Shown here in pieces: positions 27,112 to 35,715 of a stretch of DNA of 64,000 nucleotides. The notes beneath the pieces are model-generated. The model was not told the DNA's origin. It did not search any database and saw only the letters and a list, made by a program, of their open reading frames with translations. The position numbers and the translations under genes are program-made. Location of the stretch: NCBI GenBank assembly GCA_000961725.1, contig LADS01000025.1, forward strand, positions 1 through 64,000, written 5' to 3'. The first letter of the stretch is position 1. Each line of letters starts with the position of its first letter. This DNA comes from Desulfobulbaceae bacterium BRH_c16a (GTDB lineage: Bacteria; Desulfobacterota; Desulfobulbia; Desulfobulbales; Desulfocapsaceae).

Positions 27112-27778
27112 GCACAATCTGGCCCTGACTAACGTGGGCATGCTGAAGGTGCTGGGAAGCGCCATTGCCAAACGCGACAGCGACACCAATATCCATAACT
27201 ATCGGGTGACGCTCTATTCCGTCCGGCTGGGCGAATTGCTCGGTATCTCCCGTGCTGCGATGCAGGGCTTGATCAAGGGAGCCTTCCTCCATGACGTCGG
27301 CAAGATCGCTATCAGTGACCGGATTTTGCTGAAACCGGGAAAATCGACCGACGAGGAGTTCGCCATCATGAAAACACACGTCGATCACGGCGAGGATATC
27401 ATCTCCGGTTATGCATGGCTTGCGGATGCTGCAGATGTGGTCCGCTGTCACCATGAAAAATTCGACGGCAGCGGTTACCCCAATCGTATCGCCGGGAAGG
27501 ATATTCCGCTAAATGCCCGGATATTTGCCATAACCGATGTGTTTGATGCCGTCACCTCCCGGCGGTCATACAAGGAGCCTGTTATCCTCGATGATGCTCT
27601 CGACATCATTCGACAAGCGCGGGGCAACCATCTCGACCCGGCGATTGTGGCACTGTTCCTTGCTCCTCCTGCGGATTCTAATCAGAAATCTCCACGAAAT
27701 CGGACGGAAAAAAATGGGCGTCCAGAAATTCGACGTCCGATCATAGGCGTCTGTCCAGATATTTTACAGCCACAGTAG
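27112..27778 (+). pseudogene. HD-GYP domain fragment
   Basis: Starts inside the linker (LALTNVGMLKVLGSAIAKRD) and carries the complete HD-GYP core: HDVGKIAI, HHEKFDGSGYP, FDAVTSRRSYKEP. It is very close to residues 210-390 of the intact protein at 32192 but lacks its membrane sensor part. Similarity ends near 27665 (after LDPAIVALFL). A GTG at 27119 or ATG at 27134 could still start it, but no ribosome site is seen. Probably a relic of a duplicated gene. Confidence 0.8.
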
Positions 27779-27982
27779 CCAATCCTGCCGAATTTCACTG
27801 CCGGTTCCGCCGGCTGATGGAAAGGACGTGAAATGAGCTGGTGAAAGACGCCTGCAAACGGAATTGGAGCTCCCTTTTTCACTGTTGTTTTTGTTGAATT
27901 TTTTTTCATCACCTATGTGATATGGGCCTCAATTCTTAAGTCTTTAGGGCCATAATTTTTTTTGATCAGAGAAAAATCCTAT

Positions 27983-27998
27983 TGGCCAGGAAATTGCT
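27983..27998 (+). promoter_or_regulatory. Sigma-54 promoter candidate
   Basis: TGGCCAGGAAATTGCT: GG-N10-GC with TTGC at the -12 box, a close match to TGGCACG-N4-TTGCW. Lies 71 bp before the start of the small exported protein at 28069. Confidence 0.65.
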
Positions 27999-28068
27999 AT
28001 AGAGACAGGAAGGCGCTGATCGTATCAAGATCAGAAAGACGGTCTAACATTAAAAAATGGAGACAAGT

Positions 28069-28254
28069 ATGTTAAGGAAATTGATGGCCATCATTATCGT
28101 CCTTTCCCTGTCACTCTTTTCGGTATCTATGGCTTCTGCTGCAAGAATGGGAAAAGGCGGCTCTGGCAGCACCAATCATGGCACCGGAAGCGGTCATGGG
28201 ACAGGTAGCGGTCATGGCACCGGTTCCGGCCACGGTTCAGGCCATACCTCATAA
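28069..28254 (+). CDS. Small exported peptide with GTGSGH repeats
   Basis: 61 residues from ATG 28069 (GGAGA six bases upstream). Signal peptide ending SMASA, then a Gly-rich linker and tandem GTGSGH/GTGSGHG units with one His each, ending GSGHTS. The regularly spaced histidines suggest metal binding; this is inferred. Has its own GG-N10-GC promoter. Confidence 0.65.
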   Translation: MLRKLMAIIIVLSLSLFSVSMASAARMGKGGSGSTNHGTGSGHGTGSGHGTGSGHGSGHTS

Positions 28255-28312
28255 TTCTTCTGGCCGCCGGATTGTAACAGCATAAGACGATTTTAAAGGA
28301 GTACGGATCATC

Positions 28313-28609
28313 ATGTCAGCAATAGGCGCAATATCTACGTACCAGAGCACACCCGGTGTTGGAGTAGTCGGAGCGCTGTCTGGGAGAATTCAAGCAGCAG
28401 GCAAGGCATCTTCCGAACCCGGCAGAACCGACGTGGTAACAATCTCGCAGGAAGCCCAAAATGCTGCCGCTCAGGCAAGCAACCAAAATGAAGCTCAGGT
28501 TGACACCTCTGCCGGCGCACTGGCGGCGGCGGGACAAAGGGCAATGACAAGTGGCGCTTCTGTCGGTCAGATGCAGCAATACGCAGCCGCAATGTCGGCA
28601 TACTATTGA
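28313..28609 (+). CDS. Small Ala-rich protein of unknown function
   Basis: 98 residues, AAGGAG upstream. N-terminus MSAIGAISTY, a central DVVTISQEAQNAAAQAS, and an Ala/Gln/Met-rich end with SAYY. The DxVxISxEA motif is common in small hypothetical proteins of motile deltaproteobacteria, but no function is established. 55 bp after the GTGSGH peptide, possibly the same transcript. Confidence 0.6.
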   Translation: MSAIGAISTYQSTPGVGVVGALSGRIQAAGKASSEPGRTDVVTISQEAQNAAAQASNQNEAQVDTSAGALAAAGQRAMTSGASVGQMQQYAAAMSAYY

Positions 28610-28710
28610 TTTCAATTGAGCGCTCGTAACACTTCAGGTTCTATGTCGGTCGGCTTTGATTGGCTTCGCAGCCGCAGGCAAGAATTAGTGAGAACGCGGG
28701 CTCGAGACGC

Positions 28711-28845
28711 TATGCTACAGACGGGGAAAGAACCTTAATATTCAACTGTTGGAATTTCTTCAGCCCGTAAGCATGGCCTTTTTGCGAGTCGAGGCCGTAG
28801 ATTCGTCTGGACATGGCGTATTCTTCGAAATGGTAGTACCAATGC
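28711..28845 (-). other. Possible gene fragment of unknown origin
   Basis: A minus-strand frame reads HWYYHFEEYAMSRRIYGLDS and QKGHAYGLKKFQQLNIKVL before a TAG. It looks coding by composition but has no start or ribosome site. Nothing else is visible between 28610 and 29000. Confidence 0.3.
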
Positions 28846-29000
28846 CTCGATTATGCCAAGGTTTAAAACTGATGGATCTTCTCTTGGGGAAGATTCTTAT
28901 AATCTTATAAGTGACTGAAGAAAAATTTCAAGCGAGGGATTGGGCGAGGTCGGGGCGCAGCTAGAAGAAAAGTTTTTGCAGTCCGTTTAGAATTAAAATG

Positions 29001-29043
29001 AAAGCGGCTGGCTTGGCAGTTGTCAAACCGGCCGCTTTTTTTT
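29001..29043 (+). terminator. Intrinsic terminator
   Basis: AAAGCGGC and GCCGCTTT arms with an inner GG/CC extension, followed by a run of eight or more T. Ends immediately before a Tn3-type end. Confidence 0.8.
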
Positions 29044-29044
29044 G

Positions 29045-29081
29045 GGGGTCGCTTCAGAAAACGGGAAAATCGTACGCTAAG
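29045..29081 (+). repeat. Tn3-family terminal inverted repeat (copy 2, solo)
   Basis: GGGGTCGCTTCAGAAAACGG followed by AAAATCGTACGCTAAG. No transposase tail follows; an IS1595-family element is found about 60 bp inside. Orientation is the same as the copies at 26546 and 43864. Confidence 0.8.
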
Positions 29082-29143
29082 GGTTTGCTGAGGCCGGCGG
29101 GGCCTTAAGGAAGAAGATATGTGTCGAGGCACGTTTCGGCAAA

Positions 29144-30215
29144 TTTATTTCTGATTACTTACGAAACTAAGCCATTTATTTCAGGGGGTGCTCACTCTGT
29201 GATACCCCTCACCTGGTAACCTACTTCCAAGCCTGAACAAGGAGGGGGCTACCATGTGTAAAAACAAAATTCAATTTCAATCAGGTCTCAGTTTGCATAG
29301 TTTCTTGTCTCAATACGGATCGGAAGATCAATGTCGTAACGCCTTGGTTCATTGGCGGTGGCCGCAAGGCTTTGTTTGCCCATCGTGTGGTCATGACAAG
29401 TATTGCCGGTTGAAAACCAGAGATCTCTTTCAATGCAACAGCTGCCGAATGCAGATCTCTATCACCGCAGGAACTATATTTGCCTCAACAAAACTCTCGC
29501 TTACCACTTGGTTCCTTTCGATCTATCTGATTACACAATCAAAGGTCAGCGTATCTGCACTGAGCCTCAAGCGTACAATAGGTGTTTCATATAACACAGC
29601 TCTATTGATCAAGCATAAAATACAGCAAGTTATGAAAGAGCGTGATGATAGCAAACCTCTCGATGCTGCATATATCCAGGTAGACGATGCCTACTGGGGA
29701 GGCAAAAAGCGTGATGGCAAGCGAGGAAGAGGCGCTACCGGGAAAATCCCTTTCGTCGCAGCAGTATCCATAGGTGACAAGGGTCATCCACTCGCAATTC
29801 GTTTCAGTCAAGTGAATGGATTTTCCAAAAAAGCAATCAAAGCTTGGGCTGATAAACACCTGGCTCCGAAGAGAAATGTGGTCACCGACGGCCTCGAATG
29901 TTTCACTGCTTTTCAAGAGTGTGGCCACGAACATATTGCCATAATCACCGGTGGTGGTCCTCAAAGCGTTGAGATGCCAGAATTTAAATGGGTAAACACG
30001 ATTATTGGCAATGTAAAAAACGCCTTGCACGGTACTTTTCATGCGATCAGCAAAAAGCATTTTCCGCGTTACCTTGCTGAGTTTTGCTACCGATTCAACC
30101 GGCGGTACAACCTGGAGCAGATGGTAGCCCGCTTCGGGTACGTCGCCGTGAGAACCACGCCCACACCCCAGCGGCTGATGAAAGTGGCTGAGTCTTGTAG
30201 GTAATCAGAAATTTA
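29144..30215 (+). mobile_element. IS1595-family (ISXO2-type) insertion sequence
   Basis: About 1.07 kb bounded by imperfect inverted repeats: 29144-29173 (TTTCTGATTACTTACGAAAC core) and 30186-30215, 24 of 30 positions matching by hand. The transposase stop lies in the right repeat. No convincing target duplication was seen. Confidence 0.8.
29254..30204 (+). CDS. IS1595-family transposase
   Basis: 316 residues with GGAGGG ribosome site. N-terminal zinc-ribbon (CPSCGHDKY ... CNSC) as in ISXO2-like enzymes, then the DDE domain: YIQVDDAYWGGKKRDGKRGR, NVVTDGLECF, VNTIIGNVKNALHGTFHAIS and YLAEFCYRFNRRYN. Full length and uninterrupted, so possibly active. The family uses Asp, Asp and Asn/Glu as catalytic residues. 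Confidence 0.93.
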   Translation: MCKNKIQFQSGLSLHSFLSQYGSEDQCRNALVHWRWPQGFVCPSCGHDKYCRLKTRDLFQCNSCRMQISITAGTIFASTKLSLTTWFLSIYLITQSKVSVSALSLKRTIGVSYNTALLIKHKIQQVMKERDDSKPLDAAYIQVDDAYWGGKKRDGKRGRGATGKIPFVAAVSIGDKGHPLAIRFSQVNGFSKKAIKAWADKHLAPKRNVVTDGLECFTAFQECGHEHIAIITGGGPQSVEMPEFKWVNTIIGNVKNALHGTFHAISKKHFPRYLAEFCYRFNRRYNLEQMVARFGYVAVRTTPTPQRLMKVAESCR

Positions 30216-30436
30216 TTAACCTTGGCCCGCAAACAATTGGCCTGAAGAGACAGGTAACCGTCACCAGCACCCCATTTTCGTCCGATCAGGCCACCTCACA
30301 GTAGCCAACTATAGCTCGGCGGCCTGCTTGAACGACCTGGAGCACTGGATGGACGGTTACAGATCCGGGTTACGCAGTCTTTTAATGTGTTCCGGTGAAC
30401 GATTACAGAGACAGGGAGGTATTGGCTGATGCTTAC

Positions 30437-30591
30437 TTAAAGGGGGGTGTTGACTGAAAATTGTGAGGTGTTTTTCTCCATGACCTGCCTCCTTGATGTG
30501 GCCCTGAGTTGGTTGGTTGTTGCTCTCAACTTTATCCCACATTTGCAAGGCAGGCAGGTCTATTTTTGCTTACTTAGGTGTCAACCATCAT
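30437..30591 (-). mobile_element. Second IS110-type left-end remnant
   Basis: Reverse complement of 30472-30591 matches the leader at 21315-21432, including ATAGACCTGCCT, AACTCAGGGCC and AAGGAGGCAGGTCATG. The start codon at 30481 (minus) opens only a 14-residue peptide before TAA. The interval 30216-30436 holds nothing I can name apart from the motif TCCGGTGAACGATTACA at 30391. Confidence 0.6.
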
Positions 30592-30600
30592 ATGGGATTG

Positions 30601-31512
30601 CTAAAATTCCCATTTTAATTTTAAGGCGAAGGCATTACTGGCTTCTTCGTCCAAGACATCGCCAAGATTGAAATAGCCACCGCTCACCGTGAGACTGTCG
30701 TTCACCACATATGCCGCCACCACAGACCACCAATCGTCTTCGTTTGCAATAAGACCATCAATAGAATCATAATTGTCGGGTTTCTGACGATATTCTCCAC
30801 CGACAGCAAATCTGTCAGTCACAAACAGCACAGCATTTCCCTCAAACAGGAACTCCCGTTCTCCCGTAAAACCCAATAACCCAATGTGTGCTGCCTCTGA
30901 ATTTCGAACACCAAAATTCAGCAGCAATGGACGTGGAAGAAAATTGATCATTTTGCTGACATATACCGTGTAATCGATACCGTCGTTATCTTCGATACCA
31001 ATGGCCGTCAAAGTTCCATTCAGGTCGGTATCGATATTTTTGATGGTATCGTTATATTTATAGTGGGCACCGATTGAAACTGCGGGTATCCATGGCTGAT
31101 TAAAATCGCCTTCTTTGAGGAGGGCCAGTCGTGCATTAAAATTGTGCAGATACACTTCATCGTCTGTAATATTCATACCTGTACCGGCTGTTACAAGGTC
31201 GGGGAGATCATTGAGAGTAAGTACATCGAGGCCATATCCAAGTTCAAGCCGGTCGCCAATGGTTTCCGTGAAAGTTGTAAACCCCATAATACGCCCTTCT
31301 GTCGTGCCGAGGACCCCTGCACCAACACTGGGGAGACCGAAGATATTGCCCTCTGTCGCTGTGTTTGTTAGATATGCACTATATGTTGATGCAATTCCAC
31401 CATATCCCTCGATGCCGTGGAGGGGCAATGGAGGTCTTGAATCTTCTGCAAACACATTCCCATTTAACATAAGAAAGCTGGACATCAATAATAAAGTTGG
31501 CCGCAATTTCAT
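30601..31512 (-). CDS. DUF3034-family outer-membrane protein
   Basis: 303 residues, signal peptide ending NVFAED, ribosome site AAGGAAAAAG. The family start is clear: LPLHGIEGYGGIASTYSAYL followed by FGLPSVGAGVLG. Beta-strand pattern throughout, ETIGDRLELGYGLDVLTLND, PRPLLLNFGVRNSEAAHIGL, and a C-terminal LKLKWEF with terminal Phe as for barrel assembly. Function of the family is not established. Confidence 0.85.
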   Translation of the reverse strand: MKLRPTLLLMSSFLMLNGNVFAEDSRPPLPLHGIEGYGGIASTYSAYLTNTATEGNIFGLPSVGAGVLGTTEGRIMGFTTFTETIGDRLELGYGLDVLTLNDLPDLVTAGTGMNITDDEVYLHNFNARLALLKEGDFNQPWIPAVSIGAHYKYNDTIKNIDTDLNGTLTAIGIEDNDGIDYTVYVSKMINFLPRPLLLNFGVRNSEAAHIGLLGFTGEREFLFEGNAVLFVTDRFAVGGEYRQKPDNYDSIDGLIANEDDWWSVVAAYVVNDSLTVSGGYFNLGDVLDEEASNAFALKLKWEF

Positions 31513-31944
31513 TTCTTTTTCCTTTTTCCATTGGATCCTTCAAAAACAGTGATAATAAGGAATATAAGGAATATAATCCTCATCATACCGCACCATACGC
31601 TCAGCATTTATTTCCTTTTAGCAGTATTTGTGCCAGCGTATTTGGAAATGGAATGAATTCCCCAACCATCTAATATTAAAGAGATAGAGTTATATAGGAG
31701 ACGTATTTTGAGAACGCCGGAATTGTTGTTTCACTGTTTAAGTTGTAAAAGTTGTAAAGAATTAGGACGCTGTTTGGCGAAAAAGCCTAATACTGAGACA
31801 GTCCCTCAAATGAGCTTGAAATACTGGAGTTTGAGTCTTATAGAAAACATCTAAATTTTATACAGATATTCAGCTCCATCGCATGGATATCTGCAAACTT
31901 TATATACAATGAAAATGTTATTGGTTGCCGTCGATTACGAATTA

Positions 31945-31959
31945 ATCCTTCGTAAGGAT
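31945..31959. promoter_or_regulatory. Palindromic activator site
   Basis: ATCCTT-CGT-AAGGAT, a perfect 6-bp inverted repeat, about 55-60 bp upstream of the GG-N10-GC promoter and exactly conserved in the other copy. Position and symmetry fit an enhancer for a sigma-54 activator or another dimeric regulator. Confidence 0.6.
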
Positions 31960-32006
31960 CTGTATTACTGTTGCTAAGCAAACTGTGTATGTGACTCATC
32001 TCGAAT

Positions 32007-32023
32007 CCGGCACATCATATGCA
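32007..32023 (+). promoter_or_regulatory. Sigma-54 promoter candidate for the HD-GYP gene
   Basis: CCGGCACATCATATGCA with GG-N10-GC spacing; the counterpart at 37241 reads TGGCACATCATATGCA. About 170 bp before the HD-GYP start. Confidence 0.6.
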
Positions 32024-32191
32024 CTGCAAACAGGAATCTAGGCTAAATGATCATTGGTGAATATTGTATGACAGCAAGGAAATTTTCAGTGAGCACTTTC
32101 GCTCATTGCATGCTAAGAGACAGGCGCGGAAAATGACGCTACATAGATGTAGGTATTTTCAGTATATCGGATAGTTAAATGATGGTGTTCA

Positions 32192-33454
32192 ATGATTGAT
32201 AACCTTCATAGGTGGTTGCTCATCAGGCTGGCGGTTGTTTGGCTGGTTCTATCGCTTGTGAGTGGTGGCCTCGTTCAGCAACTGGGCCATGCTCGGCTGG
32301 ATGACCATATTTTACAGATGGCGAAGGCTGCGACCTCAGCGTACACAGCCGAGTTGGTTGAATACCTCCAATCTCCTTCCGCGCAGGCCCTTGCGCTTTT
32401 CAGCCGGCGGATTCAAGCCGCAATCGAAAAAGACAATTTCGTCGTGGTCAGGCTAAACGATACCGATTTAAATCAGATAGCCGAGGTCACAAAATCGTCT
32501 GCCGCGGAAACGGAGGTTGGGCTTTTTCGACACAATATCGAGTTTTCCCCCGACGACAACAGCACCATCAGTGAAAAAATGGTTTTTGCCGGTGAGACGT
32601 ATCTGCATATTCATCTTCCAGTCAAAAACAGTACAGGCGTTCAGACCGGTTACTTAGATGGAGTGTACCATGCTCCAGGTGAGATTGTAGCCCAGATGAA
32701 ACATCAGTTCTTCTGGTCATTCCTCCTTGTTGTGCTGGCGATTTTTGTGACAAGCATTGCGCTGTACCCGCTCATCATTCGGCTCAACAACAAACTCAAA
32801 AAACACTCTCACCTTCTTGCTTTAACCAACGTGGGTATGTTGAAGGTGTTGGGAAGCGCAATCGCCAAACGTGATAGCGACACCAATATCCACAACTACC
32901 GGGTGACGCTCTATTCGGTGCGCCTCGGGGAGAAATTAGGGGTATCCAGCGTCGATATGCAAGGGTTGATCAAGGGAGCCTTTCTCCATGATGTCGGCAA
33001 GATCGCTATTTCCGATACGATCCTGCTTAAACCAGGAAAGTTGACGGATGAAGAATTTGATATTATGAAAACCCATGTCCGTCACGGTGAGGACATCATC
33101 AGCGGTTATCCTTGGTTGAAAGATGCCGGAGATGTGGTCCGTTGTCACCATGAGAGATTCGATGGCAGTGGCTACCCATGTCGAACAGCGGGGGAGGATA
33201 TTCCTCAGAACGCCCGTATTTTCGCAGTGGCAGACGTTTTCGATGCGATCACATCCAGACGGCCCTACAAGGAACCATTCAGTTTTGAGGTCTCCGTAAA
33301 AATCATCCAAGAGTCACAAGGAAGCCATTTTGATCCGATTATTGTGTGGTTGTTCAGTGAATGCGCCGAGAAACTTTACAACGAAATTAGCACCGAGGAT
33401 GAGGCTTTATTGCATCACAAACTTGAAGAATGCATTAGTCGTTATTTTAAATAG
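32192..33454 (+). CDS. Membrane-bound HD-GYP phosphodiesterase
   Basis: 420 residues. A helix at about 8-30 and another at 172-196 bracket a periplasmic sensor region. The cytoplasmic HD-GYP domain has NIHNYRVTLYSVRLGE, HDVGKIAI (HD at 256-257), ILLKPGKLT, HVRHGEDIISGYPW, RCHHERFDGSGYP and ADVFDAITSRRPYKEP. All metal-ligand positions and the GYP motif are present, so it should hydrolyse c-di-GMP. A fragment of a close copy lies at 27112-27778. Next downstream is a GGDEF gene, so synthesis and breakdown genes are adjacent. Confidence 0.92.
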   Translation: MIDNLHRWLLIRLAVVWLVLSLVSGGLVQQLGHARLDDHILQMAKAATSAYTAELVEYLQSPSAQALALFSRRIQAAIEKDNFVVVRLNDTDLNQIAEVTKSSAAETEVGLFRHNIEFSPDDNSTISEKMVFAGETYLHIHLPVKNSTGVQTGYLDGVYHAPGEIVAQMKHQFFWSFLLVVLAIFVTSIALYPLIIRLNNKLKKHSHLLALTNVGMLKVLGSAIAKRDSDTNIHNYRVTLYSVRLGEKLGVSSVDMQGLIKGAFLHDVGKIAISDTILLKPGKLTDEEFDIMKTHVRHGEDIISGYPWLKDAGDVVRCHHERFDGSGYPCRTAGEDIPQNARIFAVADVFDAITSRRPYKEPFSFEVSVKIIQESQGSHFDPIIVWLFSECAEKLYNEISTEDEALLHHKLEECISRYFK

Positions 33455-33599
33455 ATTCTAATTCCGATAAACGGGACTCTTGGTAGAAACATGTAAATAA
33501 TTTTCCTAAGAGACTCACACCCCACAAGTGCCTTTCGCAGATTATTTTCTTGTTTTTTATGAACAAAAATAATCTGTAAGGCTCTAAAAGGCATATTGA

Positions 33600-34816
33600 A
33601 TGAATACATTGAAAATAAAGTTCGCTGTCGTTTTAGGGATTCTTGTCGCAACCTTTGCACTTTCTCAAGGGCTTTATCGAAATAATATTGGAACATTGCA
33701 CGACTCGCTCCTGAAATCTGTCGAAATCATCGATGAGGTACATGAGGCCGAATCTTTTCATTCCGCGATGCACTCCATGCTCATCTCCGCTTCGGTATAT
33801 GGCCGAACGCAGGATTCTTCTTTTGCCCAGGAATATATCAAGTACCGCGGAACAGGGGAGACTGCCCTTGTGCAAATGCGTAACAGAACCACAATGTTGC
33901 CATCTCCCCAGCATATTGGTCATGACGCCGGCGACAGCGGATCGATTATCGAAAACCTTGTCGATAGCTTTCAGGTTTATAAATCAACACTGGATAAGAT
34001 TTTTGCACTGAATGCCATGGATGTCACTGCCGATCTCTCCGCGGGCAGAGAGATATTTGATAACATTTTTCATAAATATTATCCACGTTGCATAGCACAC
34101 ACCGCATCAGGATTGACTCTATAAAAAGTGAAGCTCAACGCATTTATACAGAATCCAATGTGCTTTTCATTGTACAACTCGTTGTTGCCATTCTGGCTGC
34201 TATCTTTGTTGTTGTCTTTGTGGACCGGGTATTTATTAAGATATACAAACTTACGGAACAACATTCCCTTACCGATGCCTTGACCTCATTACATAATCGG
34301 CGTTACTTGAAAAATATAATCGAGAACGGGTTTCAGAAGGGACAGGGGGCGTCGTCACTGGTTTCAGCAATCCTGTTGGACATCGATAACTTCAAACAAT
34401 ATAACGATCAGAATGGGCACATAGCAGGCGACTACCTTCTTAAGGACTTGGCCGCGGTTCTGAGGCGATCCATCCGCAAGTCGGACAGGCTGGTGCGCTA
34501 TGGCGGGGAAGAATTTCTGATATTGCTTCCGGGAGCATCGAGAACCACCGCTGCAGTGGTGGCCGAAAAGATACGAGCCGCAGTGGAGGCCAGGCAATTC
34601 ACCCTTCCGGATGGTCGCCCCTCACGGCAGGTGACGGTAAGTGTGGGTGTGGCGGTTATGCCCGAAGACGCGGATCATGTGGAGCAACTTATTAAAGTAG
34701 CTGATGACCTGTTGTATCGCGCTAAGAGAGAAGGCAAAAACAGGGTCTGCGTGAAGAGCGGCAAGAGTGACGGCTTCCAGTGTGATCCGCTTGCTTCTGC
34801 ACACCTTTCAGTTTGA
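33600..34816 (+). pseudogene. Diguanylate cyclase (GGDEF) broken by a frameshift
   Basis: The first part (33600 to about 34087) has a membrane helix at residues 7-25 and a periplasmic region ending FHKYYPR. The second part continues in another frame from about 34088 (LHSTHRIRIDSIKSEAQR) with a second helix (LFIVQLVVAILAAIFVVVFV) and a GGDEF domain: LTDALTSLHNRRYLK, LLDIDNFKQYND, RYGGEEFLIL. The inhibitory RxxD site is present five residues before GGEEF. One base change near 34086 would restore a single 405-residue protein, so either the gene is recently inactivated or the base is an assembly error. The second frame has possible internal starts. Confidence 0.85.
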
Positions 34817-34846
34817 ATTCTTGTTTTTCAACTGTCGAAGACAGGT

Positions 34847-35680
34847 TCAAGCAATTGCTTCCCCGGTGCCTTTGACGATCAACAACGGGGTGGTCGTCTT
34901 TCGCAGAACCTGTATTGCGGTATCACCAAAAAGAAACTCCTCTGATTTCCTTTTGTTGTGTTTACATAAAAGAAGAAAATCGAATTCGTGTTCGCTCAGG
35001 TATTCGATGATCTTATCGGAAATCGGAACCTTTTCATTAACGGTCGTTACAACTGTCTCGATGTTTTTTTCCGGTATCCCTCCTTCAATCAATACCTGTC
35101 TGATGTCGATGAACGACTGCTTCCGGGCCTGTTCTCTTTCGCGTTGTTGTTTGTCGGCCATTGTATCGGCAAGCATCTCTTCGCGGTCTTGAGTGGCGAC
35201 CATCAGCAGAACTATTGACATCTTTGACAGATTGTGTTTTCCAACAAACCATTTCGCCGTACCGAGGCTGAGAGAACTGCCGTCATTATAAAACAAGACT
35301 CTCTGCCGTTCAGCATCCCGAACTGGGACGACCATCCGTTCCTCTGCCAGTCTCTTGTTCAGTTGGATTTCGGAAGATTCCCGGAAACTGCCGATGAAGA
35401 AGCCGCTTAATAGAAAGAGGATGATAGTAACTGCGTTTTCGACCATGAACTCACGACTCGCATGGTGAAAAAAAAAGTGCGGCGAAAAGACCAACGAGAT
35501 TGCCCCGGCAGCAATAAGGCCGCCTTTTCGTCCGCTTGACAGGGCCGCAAGGATTATCGGAATGAAATAGAGCAGACGTAAAACGATATGCAGGGTAAGA
35601 AATCGTTGAGGAATAAATAAGTGAATAAGTGCCACGGTTAAGGTAACAAGTATGATAATTGCCGTCTGTTTTCTGATCAT
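34847..35680 (-). CDS. Membrane protein with universal stress protein domain
   Basis: 277 residues, ribosome site AAGGGGAAAGGA. Residues 1-100 form about four helices (IIILVTLTVALIHLF, IVLRLLYFIPIILAALSSG, ENAVTIILFLLSGFFIG), similar to the sensor part of DUF4118/KdpD-like proteins and to the kinase homologue at 12274. The C-terminal half is UspA-like: RVLFYNDGSSLSLGTAKWFV, DIRQVLIEGGIPEKNIETVV, FDFLLLCKHNKRKSEEFLFG and TTPLLIVKG. The GxxGx9GS/T nucleotide motif is only partly kept (FLFGDTAIQVLRKTTTP). Its neighbour on the same strand upstream is a kinase-like gene. Confidence 0.8.
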   Translation of the reverse strand: MIRKQTAIIILVTLTVALIHLFIPQRFLTLHIVLRLLYFIPIILAALSSGRKGGLIAAGAISLVFSPHFFFHHASREFMVENAVTIILFLLSGFFIGSFRESSEIQLNKRLAEERMVVPVRDAERQRVLFYNDGSSLSLGTAKWFVGKHNLSKMSIVLLMVATQDREEMLADTMADKQQREREQARKQSFIDIRQVLIEGGIPEKNIETVVTTVNEKVPISDKIIEYLSEHEFDFLLLCKHNKRKSEEFLFGDTAIQVLRKTTTPLLIVKGTGEAIA

Positions 35681-35715
35681 TCCTTTCCCCTTGTCAGAGG
35701 TGGATCTCAGATTCC

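Larger units (their letters stand above)
31850..32035 (+). repeat. ~190-bp promoter repeat, copy 1 (partner 37080-37265)
   Basis: Shared blocks include GGATATCTGC, ACTTTATATACAATGAA, TTGGTTGCCGT, TAATCCTTCGTAAGGATCTG, ACTGTTGCTAAGCAAACTGT and GGCACATCATATGCA. Present upstream of two unrelated signalling genes, an HD-GYP gene here and a chemoreceptor gene at the other site. Confidence 0.85.
31513..32191. other. Long regulatory intergenic region
   Basis: About 680 bp without a gene. The right half holds the promoter repeat described next; the left part is AT-rich with AAGTTGTAAAAGTTGTAAAG near 31739-31758, a short direct repeat. Confidence 0.5.
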
